A DNA stretch of 64,000 nt. Origin: JBBQNR01 sp963774075. Its GTDB lineage: Bacteria; Actinomycetota; Thermoleophilia; Solirubrobacterales; JBBDJG01. Positions 1 to 6,786 of the stretch are shown in pieces. The notes under the pieces were generated by a model. It did no database searches, was not told the DNA's origin, and saw only the letters and a list, made by a program, of their open reading frames with translations. How positions within the stretch are numbered: the stretch's first letter is position 1; each line of letters starts with the position of its first letter. Both the position numbers and the translations under genes were made by a program. Location: positions 186,001-250,000 of the forward strand of contig CAVZDP010000003.1 of the NCBI GenBank assembly GCA_963774075.1, in the 5' to 3' direction.

Positions 1-736
1 GAAGGCGCTTGAGCGCGCGGCGCAGCAGGCGCGAGACGTGCATCTGGGAGATGCCGAGCTGCTCTCCGATCTCGAACTGCGTCAGGTCCTCGGCGAAGCG
101 AAGGTGAAGGATCAATCGCTCGCGCCCCGGAAGGGCGTTCAGGGCTCCGCTGATGCAGGCCCCGTACTCGACGAGCTCGAAGCGCTCGTCGTCGGCGCCC
201 AGGGCCCCGCCGACCCCGTTCAACCGTTCGCCGTTGCCGTCCTGGTCGGGCGAGTCCAGCGATAGGGCTTGGAGTGCCACGGCCGCCTCGACGGCCTCGA
301 TGACCTCTGGCACGCTGGTACCGGTGGCCTCCGCCACCTCGCGCGCCGAGGGAGTGCGGCCGAGCCGCACCTGTAGCTCGTCGGTCGCCCGGTCGACCTC
401 GAGCACGCGCGAGCGCAGCCTCTGGGGCACGCGCAGGGCCCAAGAGCTATCGCGGAAGTGGCGCTTCAGCTCACCGATGATCGTCGGCACCGCGTAGGCC
501 GAGAAGGGCATGCCGCGACTGGGTTCGAAGCGGTCCACCGCCTTCAAGAGCCCCATCCCCGCCACCTGGAGAAGGTCGTCGAGGGGCTCTCGCCCATACC
601 AGTAGCGGCGGGCAAGCCGGTGCGCCAGCGGCAGGTAGCGCTGTACGAGCTCCTCGCGCGCGTCCGAGTCCCCGGCACGGCAGCGGTTGAACAGGCCCTC
701 CTCCCTGGGACCAAGTGCAGGCGCTTCCAAGAACAC
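1..736 (-). CDS. RNA polymerase sigma factor, SigB/SigF family (3' end cut by window edge)
   Basis: Alternative sigma-70 factor of the general-stress/development class, which directs RNA polymerase to GTTT/GGGTA-type promoters in the families where it is characterised. About 245 residues are visible. Region 2 reads AREELVQRYLPLAHRLARRY and then DLLQVAGMGLLKAVDRF; region 3 contains RTPSAREVAEATG; region 4 has the helix-turn-helix FEIGEQLGISQMHVSRLL followed by LRRALKRL at the window edge, so only a few residues should be missing. The GTG at 736 follows a GGGGA ribosome site; a TTG 12 codons upstream is the alternative. The gene diverges from the secreted-protein cassette starting at 845 across a 108-bp spacer. 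No anti-sigma gene is visible on this side. Family assignment is firm; the regulon is inferred. Confidence 0.9.
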   Translation of the reverse strand, partial: MFLEAPALGPREEGLFNRCRAGDSDAREELVQRYLPLAHRLARRYWYGREPLDDLLQVAGMGLLKAVDRFEPSRGMPFSAYAVPTIIGELKRHFRDSSWALRVPQRLRSRVLEVDRATDELQVRLGRTPSAREVAEATGTSVPEVIEAVEAAVALQALSLDSPDQDGNGERLNGVGGALGADDERFELVEYGACISGALNALPGRERLILHLRFAEDLTQFEIGEQLGISQMHVSRLLRRALKRL

Positions 737-806
737 TCCCCGGCCAGGGCCCCCGAGCCCCGGAATAGACAACTAACCCGCGGTCATGGTACCGCCCAAG
801 GAAGAA

Positions 807-834
807 GTTTTCTGGACGGATGTTCTAGGTAACC
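807..834 (+). promoter_or_regulatory. candidate SigB/SigF-type promoter of the 845 cassette
   Basis: GTTT at 807-810 is followed after 16 nt by AGGTAAC (827-833). The same arrangement, with the same 16-nt spacing and 18 of 27 matching bases, lies upstream of the paralogous cassette at 23207-23233. The box ends only about 11 nt before the GTG at 845, so a transcript from it would be nearly leaderless. A SigB/SigF-type sigma gene diverges from this spacer. Suggestive only: the -10-like part is AGGTAA rather than GGGTAT. Confidence 0.35.
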
Positions 835-844
835 ACCACCATGA

Positions 845-1948
845 GTGAGGATGTCGCGGGTTTTCCCAAGGATTCGGGCCCTTGTCCTGATCTTTGCGCT
901 TCTCGGGCTGGGCATACCGGCCAGCGCGAGCGCAAGCGATCTGGTGGGCCAAGCGGGCAGCGCCGTGTCCGGTGCTGTCGCGGGCCTGCCCACGGGTGCG
1001 CAGGAGAAAGCCGCCCCGGCCACCATCGTGGCGGCTGCGGGGCCTGCCGTCAGCTCCACTTTGGCTGCGGCTGTAGAGACCCCCGCGCCGGCTAGGGACG
1101 CGGGTGCCGCTGACCGCGCGGCCAGACAGCCGGCACGTTCGGTGGCCGGGGCAACCCGCGCGCCAAGGGCGGAGAGCCCCGCGCGGCGCTCGGCGATCGG
1201 CTGGGGAGTTCCGGCTCGCCGGAACAACGGATCCGCGAGGACCGCGGCGGAGTCACGCCGCGACGCGGCGGGCGCGACCGGGTCTCTGACCCGCGCGGCG
1301 CGCGAGGCGGCACAGCGCTTTCGGGCGTCCGCCGACGCGACCGCAGGGCCGGGAGCGTCCGCCGTCGATACCGGCGCGAAGCTGCTGGGTCATGTGGGCG
1401 GCGACCTCCGCGCCCTCGCAGGCCAGGCCGCGCCGAACCCAATGATCTTCAAGAACCTGCTCCAGGGGGGCAGTTTTGCCGTTATGGCGCTCCCCTACGG
1501 CAGGAACCTCCCGACCCTACCCGGGAGCGACGGGTTGCTTCCGACGCTCCCGGGTACTTACTTGGCGTTCCCGCCCGCCGGCGCGAACGGCCTCGGCGGC
1601 GGTCCCGCGCTCTCGGATCGCGCCGCCCTCGTCCCCCCGAGGGGACTTGCCGGCCTGCCCGCGGCCCTCAGGTCGGAGGTTCTGACCACGCAGAGCGCAC
1701 GTGCCGCAGGCACGGGCGCAGCGGACGCGCGCGCTGGGTCGCAGTCCGCCCGCCCGCCCGGGCACCCCGATCCGAGCGAGACCCTCTCGCTCGGCACCTC
1801 ACTCGGCCAGGCCCTCACCCTCCTCGGGGGTTTGGGCCTGGCCGTGATCTTCCTGATGTCGGCGCCGCAGGCCTGGCGACGGGTTCGAATGCCCGTGGTC
1901 TCGTTGCTGCTGCCGCCCTTCGTCACTCCGCTCGAGCGCCCCGGCTAG
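845..1948 (+). CDS. secreted Ala/Pro-rich protein with C-terminal membrane anchor and PLExPG tail (cassette A, gene 1)
   Basis: Unrecognised protein of 367 residues. An N-terminal signal peptide (hydrophobic ALVLIFALLGLGIPASASA) is followed by a long low-complexity Ala/Arg/Pro/Gly region, then a single hydrophobic segment near residue 330 (LTLLGGLGLAVIFLMSA), a basic stretch and the C-terminal tail LLPPFVTPLERPG. The same tail architecture ends the protein at 23333-24262 (PPVYLPPLESPG), which supports common descent. The topology suggests an extracellular body anchored by the C-terminal helix with a short cytoplasmic tail. The GTG at 845 is preferred; an in-frame ATG at 851 is possible. The next gene starts 84 nt downstream, past a GC hairpin. 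Function unknown; an envelope or surface role is inferred from topology. Confidence 0.7.
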   Translation: MRMSRVFPRIRALVLIFALLGLGIPASASASDLVGQAGSAVSGAVAGLPTGAQEKAAPATIVAAAGPAVSSTLAAAVETPAPARDAGAADRAARQPARSVAGATRAPRAESPARRSAIGWGVPARRNNGSARTAAESRRDAAGATGSLTRAAREAAQRFRASADATAGPGASAVDTGAKLLGHVGGDLRALAGQAAPNPMIFKNLLQGGSFAVMALPYGRNLPTLPGSDGLLPTLPGTYLAFPPAGANGLGGGPALSDRAALVPPRGLAGLPAALRSEVLTTQSARAAGTGAADARAGSQSARPPGHPDPSETLSLGTSLGQALTLLGGLGLAVIFLMSAPQAWRRVRMPVVSLLLPPFVTPLERPG

Positions 1949-1975
1949 CCCCGGCCATGAACGGCCGCGCCGGGG
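1949..1975 (+). terminator. GC hairpin between the two cassette-A genes
   Basis: CCCCGGC (1949-1955) pairs with GCCGGGG (1969-1975) directly after the stop of the first gene. There is no T-tract, so it may attenuate or stabilise rather than fully terminate. A hairpin occupies the same place in the paralogous cassette at 24287-24312. Confidence 0.4.
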
Positions 1976-2032
1976 GGTCAGGTTGCCCCGGCAATTCGCA
2001 GTGCTCAATCTCAAGGAAGAGGAGAAGTGACA

Positions 2033-2731
2033 ATGAGAAGCAAGATGGCCCTCGGGGCGAGCATGCTCGTCCTGGCACTTGGAACGACCCCCGTAGGACC
2101 GGCCGCGGCACTCGAGCCAAGGCTCGACATCGCCCTGCCGCAGGACGTGACGCTCCCCGTGGACAGCCCCGCCGTGCAGGTCGGGCTGCCGGGGCTGGGG
2201 TCCCTCGAGGTCAACGTCCACGCGCCGGTCAAAGTGATCGCGCGCGAGTCCGGCAACGTGGACGTGCGCCAGAGCAGCCAGGCTCCCGCTCTCAGCGAGT
2301 CCGTTGGTCCGCCGGCGCAGCCGGCCGGGAGCCGGCAGTCTCGACAGGCGCCGGTCGACTCCGGTTGCTGCTACCTGGGCAGCGTCGGTAAGCCCCGGCG
2401 CGTCGCCAGGGACTCGGGCGAGGAGGCCCGAACGCAGGCCCACGCGAGTCAGGCCCATGCCGAGCCGGCGGCCAGCTCGCTCGCCAAGCGGTCCGGCAAC
2501 GACGAGCGAAGCCACGGCATGACGGCAGCGGGTGGTCGGGACTGGAAGCAGTCGCTCTCGAACCTGGTCTGGGACAGGTATCCGGACTACCGGGAAGAGG
2601 GCGACAGCGTCTTGCCGGACTTCGGTCCCGCGGCGGCGACGGGGTCCCTTCCCTGGGGAGGGTGGGTGATCGCGACGCTCGGCGGGCTGCTCCTGCTGGC
2701 TGCGTTCAGGCTCAGGAAGCTCTCGAGCTGA
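2033..2731 (+). CDS. secreted, C-terminally anchored protein (cassette A, gene 2)
   Basis: Unrecognised 232-residue protein. The signal peptide starts MRSKMALGASMLVLALG and closely resembles that of the second gene of cassette B (MRSAVALAVSILVLALAG), linking the two cassettes. The mature part begins LEPRLDIALPQDVTLPVDSP and is probably beta-rich for about 80 residues. A polar linker follows, then a C-terminal helix (WVIATLGGLLLLAAFRL) and the basic end RKLSS. The ATG at 2033 follows AAGGAAGAGGAG; a GTG two codons earlier is also in frame. It is probably co-transcribed with the gene at 845. A surface-exposed, membrane-tethered location is inferred. Confidence 0.7.
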   Translation: MRSKMALGASMLVLALGTTPVGPAAALEPRLDIALPQDVTLPVDSPAVQVGLPGLGSLEVNVHAPVKVIARESGNVDVRQSSQAPALSESVGPPAQPAGSRQSRQAPVDSGCCYLGSVGKPRRVARDSGEEARTQAHASQAHAEPAASSLAKRSGNDERSHGMTAAGGRDWKQSLSNLVWDRYPDYREEGDSVLPDFGPAAATGSLPWGGWVIATLGGLLLLAAFRLRKLSS

Positions 2732-2761
2732 CCTGGGCGGCCCCGGATGGAGGGGTCGGGA

Positions 2762-2790
2762 TGGGCGGAGCGGGCAACCCGCTCGGCCCA
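2762..2790 (+). terminator. GC hairpin, probable terminator of cassette A
   Basis: TGGGC (2762-2766) with GCCCA (2786-2790) and inner AGCGGG (2769-2774) with CCCGCT (2778-2783) enclose the triloop CAA. It lies about 30 nt after the stop of the gene ending at 2731 and has no T-run, which is common in this GC range. Confidence 0.5.
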
Positions 2791-2812
2791 CCCCCCGCCC
2801 TGGGCACCCTGG

Positions 2813-2818
2813 TAGCTT
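2813..2818 (+). promoter_or_regulatory. -10 box, leaderless start of the 2825 gene
   Basis: TAGCTT matches TANNNT and ends six nt before the GTG at 2825, so transcription should begin at or next to the start codon. No ribosome site is present. Confidence 0.45.
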
Positions 2819-2824
2819 CGCCGC

Positions 2825-3163
2825 GTGAGATATCCCGTCGAGAACGCGCTCTTCCAGTGGGAGGGGGGCTATCGCGACCTCGAGGCGGCGCGCTCGAATC
2901 CCTCCCTCTACCGCGTGCTCGGCCGCGCGGTCGTCGCCGTTCAGGACGAGCTTCGCAAGCGGCTCGGTTCGAGCTTCTCGATCGACGAGCTCGTCTCCGT
3001 CTACACGGACAGCACCGACTGGGCGCTGGACGTCACGCTCCCGACAGCAACAGACGAAGTGCCCGTTCTCGACAGCTCCGTGGTCGTGGACGCGGCCTTC
3101 TACCTCTACATGCGAGAGGCGGCGGATTTCGCGGGCGGCTCGCCGCGGGCGCGGCGGCGCTGA
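2825..3163 (+). CDS. conserved-looking hypothetical protein, 112 aa
   Basis: Not recognised. Soluble, mixed alpha/beta composition: N-terminal MRYPVENALFQWEGGYR, a central IDELVSVYTDSTDWALDV, and the end AFYLYMREAADFAG followed by a short basic tail. There is no signal peptide or membrane segment. The acidic, aromatic-containing core and third-position GC bias support real coding. It starts with GTG, apparently leaderless behind TAGCTT at 2813. It stands alone between the cassette-A terminator and the convergent gene ending at 3214. No function is assigned. Confidence 0.7.
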   Translation: MRYPVENALFQWEGGYRDLEAARSNPSLYRVLGRAVVAVQDELRKRLGSSFSIDELVSVYTDSTDWALDVTLPTATDEVPVLDSSVVVDAAFYLYMREAADFAGGSPRARRR

Positions 3164-3213
3164 GCTGCTGAATCGTCGGCGAGGAGGAGCGCCGAGCGGC
3201 GCGCCTGGATGAT

Positions 3214-3837
3214 CTACTCGTCCGAGCCCGCCCGGCGGATGGTGATCGCGTCCGCCTCAATCGTGACCGTCACGTCGCGGTGGCCCGCCCAGTGCTCGTT
3301 GAAAGCCTGTGCGTCCGCCACTGCGGGGTCGAGCCACAATCCGTAGCCCTCGTCGCCCTGCTCGAACGTGCCCTCGAAAGACGCCGCGGCGGAGCGGCCC
3401 CTCTTTCGACCGCCGCGCCTTCCGCGACGGCGACGGCGGCTCGAGCTGCCCTCCTCCTCTGTCTCACCGCGCCGGGCGACCCGCTCCCCCTCGACGCTCA
3501 CTTCCTCGTCCTCCTGATCCTCGTCCTCCTGATCCTCGTCGTCCCGCTCCTCGTCCTCCTCCTCCTCGTCCTGCTCCTCGTCCTCCTCGCCGCCGTCGCG
3601 CACGGGCTCGTCGTCGAGCTCAGTCTCCAGCCCGCTGTCGAAGGAGAGGACGCCCGAGCTCACCGGCACCGGCTCGGACTCGGCCTCGAGCTTGTGATCG
3701 CGTTTGAACTGCTCCAGCTGCTCGACCGTGATGTCGAGCTTGTGGGCTATCCAGGGGTCAGTGCGGCCCTGACGCACCCACAGCCGGATCTGGTTGAGCT
3801 GTGGGCGCAGGGATGGGCGTCGCACGGGGGTCGTCAA
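3214..3837 (-). CDS. hypothetical protein with acidic and basic low-complexity centre
   Basis: Unrecognised 207-residue protein. The N-terminus (LNQIRLWVRQGRTDPWIA then HKLDITVEQLEQFKRDHKL) resembles a small helix-turn-helix or homeodomain-like fold. A strongly acidic run of about 50 residues (positions 75-125, nearly all Glu/Asp) is followed by a basic patch (RRRRRGRRGGRKRGR). A folded C-terminal segment then contains EGYGLWLDPAVADAQAFNEH and VTVTIEADAITIRR. Such charge-block architecture suits nucleic-acid or ribonucleoprotein contacts, but that is inference. TTG start at 3837; a GTG at 3825 is possible. It diverges from csrA. Confidence 0.65.
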   Translation of the reverse strand: MTTPVRRPSLRPQLNQIRLWVRQGRTDPWIAHKLDITVEQLEQFKRDHKLEAESEPVPVSSGVLSFDSGLETELDDEPVRDGGEEDEEQDEEEEDEERDDEDQEDEDQEDEEVSVEGERVARRGETEEEGSSSRRRRRGRRGGRKRGRSAAASFEGTFEQGDEGYGLWLDPAVADAQAFNEHWAGHRDVTVTIEADAITIRRAGSDE

Positions 3838-4061
3838 TCTGTCTTTGTAGTGAAGGGCTTTAGGGCTCTATCGGGAAAGAAACGGCGCTGACAGGGCTGC
3901 TGAAACCCGATTCTAGCCTCAGGCTCGGCCGATCGGGTACAGGCCTCCCAGGGTCGGAGAGGCGAAATACTAGGTTCATCCGGTCTAGAAGTATTGATTT
4001 GTCCGGCTTCGATGTGATGTAGTAGGCAAGCCGTACGTGCCGGGCAAGGAGGCCACCATCA
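3838..4061. promoter_or_regulatory. divergent spacer upstream of csrA
   Basis: This 224-bp spacer serves two divergent genes. It holds an inverted repeat AATACT (3966-3971) / AGTATT (3990-3995) and, just before csrA, the strong ribosome site AAGGAGG. No convincing -35/-10 pair stands out. Confidence 0.3.
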
Positions 4062-4295
4062 ATGCTCGTTCTGACGCGAAAATCCAACCAGAGCATCATG
4101 ATCGGCGACGACATTGAAGTGTCGGTGCTCTCGATCATGGGCGAGAAGGTCCGCATCGGGATCCAGGCGCCCCGCGAGATTCCGGTCTTCCGCAAGGAGG
4201 TCTATCTCGAGATTCAGCAAGAGAAGGCCGCAGCCGGTGGGCGCCAAGAGGTAGACGAAGCCCTGGAAGAGCTTCAGGGCAAGTCCGACAAATAG
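4062..4295 (+). CDS. csrA: carbon storage regulator CsrA
   Basis: Small homodimeric RNA-binding protein that blocks or protects mRNAs by binding GGA motifs in leaders. All hallmark blocks are present: MLVLTRKSNQSIMIGD at the N-terminus, VRIGIQAPREIPVFRKEVY including the RNA-contacting Arg of strand 5, then EIQQEK. At 77 residues it is slightly longer than the usual 60-65, with a hydrophilic C-terminal tail. AAGGAGG precedes the ATG. CsrA is patchy in Actinobacteria and usually travels with flagellar genes and fliW; no flagellar gene is visible here, so its target is unknown. Confidence 0.95.
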   Translation: MLVLTRKSNQSIMIGDDIEVSVLSIMGEKVRIGIQAPREIPVFRKEVYLEIQQEKAAAGGRQEVDEALEELQGKSDK

Positions 4296-4349
4296 GTCGC
4301 GGACGTTCCCGCGCAAAGCCGGCGGCCCACGCCGCCGGCTAGCAGGCCA

Positions 4350-4625
4350 CTAGCCCATCAACCAGGCGAGCGTCTCGAACATCGCCACCGTCACGACGAC
4401 GACGGTGAGCAGGATCATCAAGAACAGCAGCAGGAACCGCAGTCGCTGATGCTGCTCGATCTTCGCTCGCCGCCGCTCACGCGTGCGCGTGGCCGTGGAG
4501 CGACGCAGGTCGCGGCGCCGTTGCCTCTCGAGCGCGGCCTCCTGCTCGAAGGAGCGCTCGATCTGGGCAAGGCTCCGCCGCATTCGCATCCCGGAAACGT
4601 CAGGACTCGTTTGGTGCGATCCCAT
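4350..4625 (-). CDS. small single-pass membrane protein
   Basis: About 91 residues from the ATG at 4625 (MGSHQTSPDVSGMRMRRS); ATGs at 4589 and 4583 are alternatives. It has a highly charged helical N-terminal half (ERSFEQEAALERQRRRDLR, then TRTRERRRAKIEQHQ) with coiled-coil character, followed by one C-terminal transmembrane helix (FLLLFLMILLTVVVVTVAMF). It probably faces the cytoplasm. It lies downstream of selB on the same strand, beyond the rod RNA at 4700-4866. The frame stays open further upstream through that RNA, but that extension looks non-coding. Function unknown. Confidence 0.6.
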   Translation of the reverse strand: MGSHQTSPDVSGMRMRRSLAQIERSFEQEAALERQRRRDLRRSTATRTRERRRAKIEQHQRLRFLLLFLMILLTVVVVTVAMFETLAWLMG

Positions 4626-4699
4626 GAAGGGGCAACCTACATCAAGGGCACGCCGACTGCACCCAAATGGTCTTTCGGATAGGCCGCTGGGGCCCCGGC

Positions 4700-4866
4700 T
4701 AGACGATTGATTCCAAACCCCCGCACCCCTGGCTGACGCTGCAAACCTTCGCTGGATCGTCGTCCTCGGGCTCACCCATGCAGACCAGCATGGGTTTCGC
4801 CCTGCGTCCTCGCTCAGCTCGGTTTTCGCGCCCCCAGGGGCACGCGGATTCGGAATCAACCGTCTA
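4700..4866 (-). ncRNA. rod-like structured RNA directly following selB, SECIS-like tip
   Basis: The two ends, 4834-4866 and 4700-4732, form a 33-position stem. Read on the minus strand it has 27 Watson-Crick pairs, 5 G-U pairs and one G-G mismatch; read on the plus strand all six differences are mismatches. Inside it, AAACC-GA-GCUG pairs with CAGC-GAA-GGUUU (4815-4825 with 4743-4754). GGGC-GAA-ACCCAUGC then pairs with GCAUGGGU-GA-GCCC (4788-4802 with 4768-4781), capped by loop UGGUCU. The stem begins on the selB stop codon (TAG, 4866-4864). No tRNA or known riboswitch signature was recognised. It may be a 3'-UTR element of selAB or a leader for the small membrane gene at 4625. Confidence 0.6.
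4774..4795 (-). promoter_or_regulatory. SECIS-like apical hairpin
   Basis: A perfect 8-bp stem ACCCAUGC/GCAUGGGU carries the loop UGGUCU on the minus strand. As I recall it, the E. coli fdhF SECIS tip recognised by SelB is UGC-AGGUCU-GCA; here it is UGC-UGGUCU-GCA, 11 of 12 bases alike. No in-frame UGA sits at the decoding distance, so a SelB-binding regulatory site is more likely than a selenocysteine codon. Binding is inferred. Confidence 0.45.
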
Positions 4867-6786
4867 GGGCCGCGCCGGGCGCAACAGGTGCCGGTCGCCC
4901 TGGCGGATGGTCACGCGAACGGCATCGAGATGCTCGAGCAGGGCTTGGGCGTACTTGCGGCTGGTCCTCAGCTCGTCGCGAAGGGAGGCGATCGTCACCG
5001 CGCCGTCACGGCGGCAAACCGCCTCCACCGTCTCCCTGGCGGCCGCAAGCGCGCTCGGGTGGTAGTGCAGACCCTGCTTCACGCGCACGATCCGGCCCTC
5101 GACGACCAGCCGCTCGAGCGCCTCGCGAGTGTCCTGTTCGGACGCCCCGGCGGCCGCTGAGAGTGCGCCGACGCCGCGCGGCGCGAGCGAGTCGCGGCGC
5201 AGCTGGTCGACCAGGATCTCCAAGAGCGCGTCGAGCCCGGCGTCCCCGGCAGCGGAGGAGAGGAATCCCGCGCCCTTGGTGCGCGCCTCGCCGTCTCTCG
5301 TCAACTGCTCGAGCACGGCCCGCGCCGCGGCGTCTGAGATCCCCGCGGCGTCCGCCAAGGCGCCACGGCTCGCGGGACGGGTGCGTCCGAGCCGCTCGAG
5401 CGCGCCGAGCACCCCCTCCTTCGCCGCTTCGAGCCGGGCCGGCGCGAACCAGCGCGGGCTGCGCTCTCCTGCGCGAACCGCCCGCCCGAGCTCGCGTAGA
5501 CGCTCGAGCTCGCCTTCGGTGCCGTCGCCTTCGGTGCCGTCGCCCTCGGCGCCGAGGCCGGACGGCGCCGCCGCGAGCCGCGCCTCGAGCTGCTCGAACG
5601 GGTCGCCGCGCTCGATCATCCGCAGCCGCTCTGCCTGGCCGCTGCCGGCGCCATGCTTGCGCGGCTTCGGGTCGAGCACGCTCCCGCCCCCGATCGTGTC
5701 CGGAGGTGCGACCTGTCGCAACAGAAAGCGGTCGCCTGCCACCGGCACGAGCGCCCGCTCGAGCCGTAGCTGGGCGTAGACGCGCTCGCCCGCAGCGGCC
5801 GCCTCCGCCTCCAGCAGCGCCACTCGCGCCGGAGATTCGCGGGTTCCGTGATGTACGTGCACGCGCTCACCGTGGCGCAGCCGGCGCGCGCCGGGGCGCA
5901 GCTGCAGCACGACGTCCACGAGGTGGGTGGGCCGGAGCTCGGCGCCCAATCCGGTGACGACGTCGCCACGTTGCACGTCCGCGCGCTCGGAACCGGCGAG
6001 GTTGAGGGCCACCCGCTGGCCCGCGGCCGCGGACTCGCTGCGCTGCCCGTGCACTTCGACGGAGCGCACGCGTGCGCTCGTCCCCGACGGCTCGATCCTC
6101 ACCTCGTCGCCGACCGCGACGGTGCCCGACCAGAGCGTTCCGGTCACGACGGTCCCGATCCCTCTGAGGGCGAAGGATCGATCGACGTGCAGCCGAACGG
6201 GGCCCTGCGCTGCGCGCGTCGCGGGCACGCTGGCAGCCGCCCGCTCGAGAGCCTGGAGCAACCCCTCCAGGCCGGTGCCGGCGCGGGCGCTCACGGTCAC
6301 GACGTCCGCGCCCGCGTAGGGCCCGCCGGAGAGCAACACGCGAGCCTCCTCGGCCGCGAGCTCGATGGTCTCCTCGCCGGCGAGGTCCGTCTTCGTGACG
6401 GCGACCACCCCGGCCGGGACCGCAAGCGTCTCGAGCACCGCCAGATGCTCGCGCGTCTGGGGCATGACGCCATCGTCCGCGGCGATCACGAGCAGGAAGA
6501 GATCGATACCGGTCGCGCCCGCGACCATCGTGCGGACGAAGCGCTCGTGGCCGGGGACGTCGATGACGCTCAGCCGGCGACCACCCGGCAGGGTCAGCGC
6601 CGCGAAGCCCAGCTCGATCGAGATTCCACGCTGCCTCTCCTCGGGAAGGCGGTCGGTGTTCGTGCCCGTGAGGGCCTCGACCAGCACGGTCTTGCCGTGG
6701 TCGATGTGGCCCGCGGTCCCAAGCGTCAGCGGAGCCTCGCTTCGCTCATCCGAGCGGGGTTGGAGAGAGGACGGCGACGCGCTCAC
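4864..6786 (-). CDS. selB: selenocysteine-specific translation elongation factor SelB
   Basis: GTPase that carries Sec-tRNA(Sec) to UGA codons marked by a SECIS hairpin. The 640-residue protein has the EF-Tu-like G domain with GHIDHGKT (residues 26-33), RGISIELGFAAL, DVPGHERFVRTMVAGA and TKTDL, then two beta-barrel domains. The C-terminal winged-helix modules that bind the mRNA hairpin follow (for example DALLEILVDQLRRDSLAP and SLRDELRTSRKYAQALLEHL). An acidic linker contains a tandem GDGTE duplication near residue 420. Its GTG start overlaps the selA stop by 4 bp, so the two are translationally coupled. The stop codon is base-paired in the structured RNA at 4700-4866. Confidence 0.96.
   Translation of the reverse strand: MSASPSSLQPRSDERSEAPLTLGTAGHIDHGKTVLVEALTGTNTDRLPEERQRGISIELGFAALTLPGGRRLSVIDVPGHERFVRTMVAGATGIDLFLLVIAADDGVMPQTREHLAVLETLAVPAGVVAVTKTDLAGEETIELAAEEARVLLSGGPYAGADVVTVSARAGTGLEGLLQALERAAASVPATRAAQGPVRLHVDRSFALRGIGTVVTGTLWSGTVAVGDEVRIEPSGTSARVRSVEVHGQRSESAAAGQRVALNLAGSERADVQRGDVVTGLGAELRPTHLVDVVLQLRPGARRLRHGERVHVHHGTRESPARVALLEAEAAAAGERVYAQLRLERALVPVAGDRFLLRQVAPPDTIGGGSVLDPKPRKHGAGSGQAERLRMIERGDPFEQLEARLAAAPSGLGAEGDGTEGDGTEGELERLRELGRAVRAGERSPRWFAPARLEAAKEGVLGALERLGRTRPASRGALADAAGISDAAARAVLEQLTRDGEARTKGAGFLSSAAGDAGLDALLEILVDQLRRDSLAPRGVGALSAAAGASEQDTREALERLVVEGRIVRVKQGLHYHPSALAAARETVEAVCRRDGAVTIASLRDELRTSRKYAQALLEHLDAVRVTIRQGDRHLLRPARP

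Noticed and set aside
4774..4838. Genuine selenocysteine insertion site
   Set aside because: The nearest UGA upstream of the hairpin is about 26 nt from the loop instead of about 17, and it is not an in-frame stop of any supported gene.
4350..4859. 169-residue protein continuing upstream of the small membrane gene
   Set aside because: The upstream half translates the structured RNA and has no protein-like composition; the membrane protein probably starts at 4625 or later.
4700..4866. tRNA-Sec (selC) next to selAB
   Set aside because: No UCA anticodon loop, no GGTTCRA T-loop and no 8+5 acceptor/T stack; the 33-pair closing stem is far too long.
4700..4866. MITE explanation for the selB-linked inverted repeat
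   Set aside because: The differences between arms are G-U compatible on one strand in five of six cases, and the inside has further ordered pairing; a mobile element is possible but explains less.
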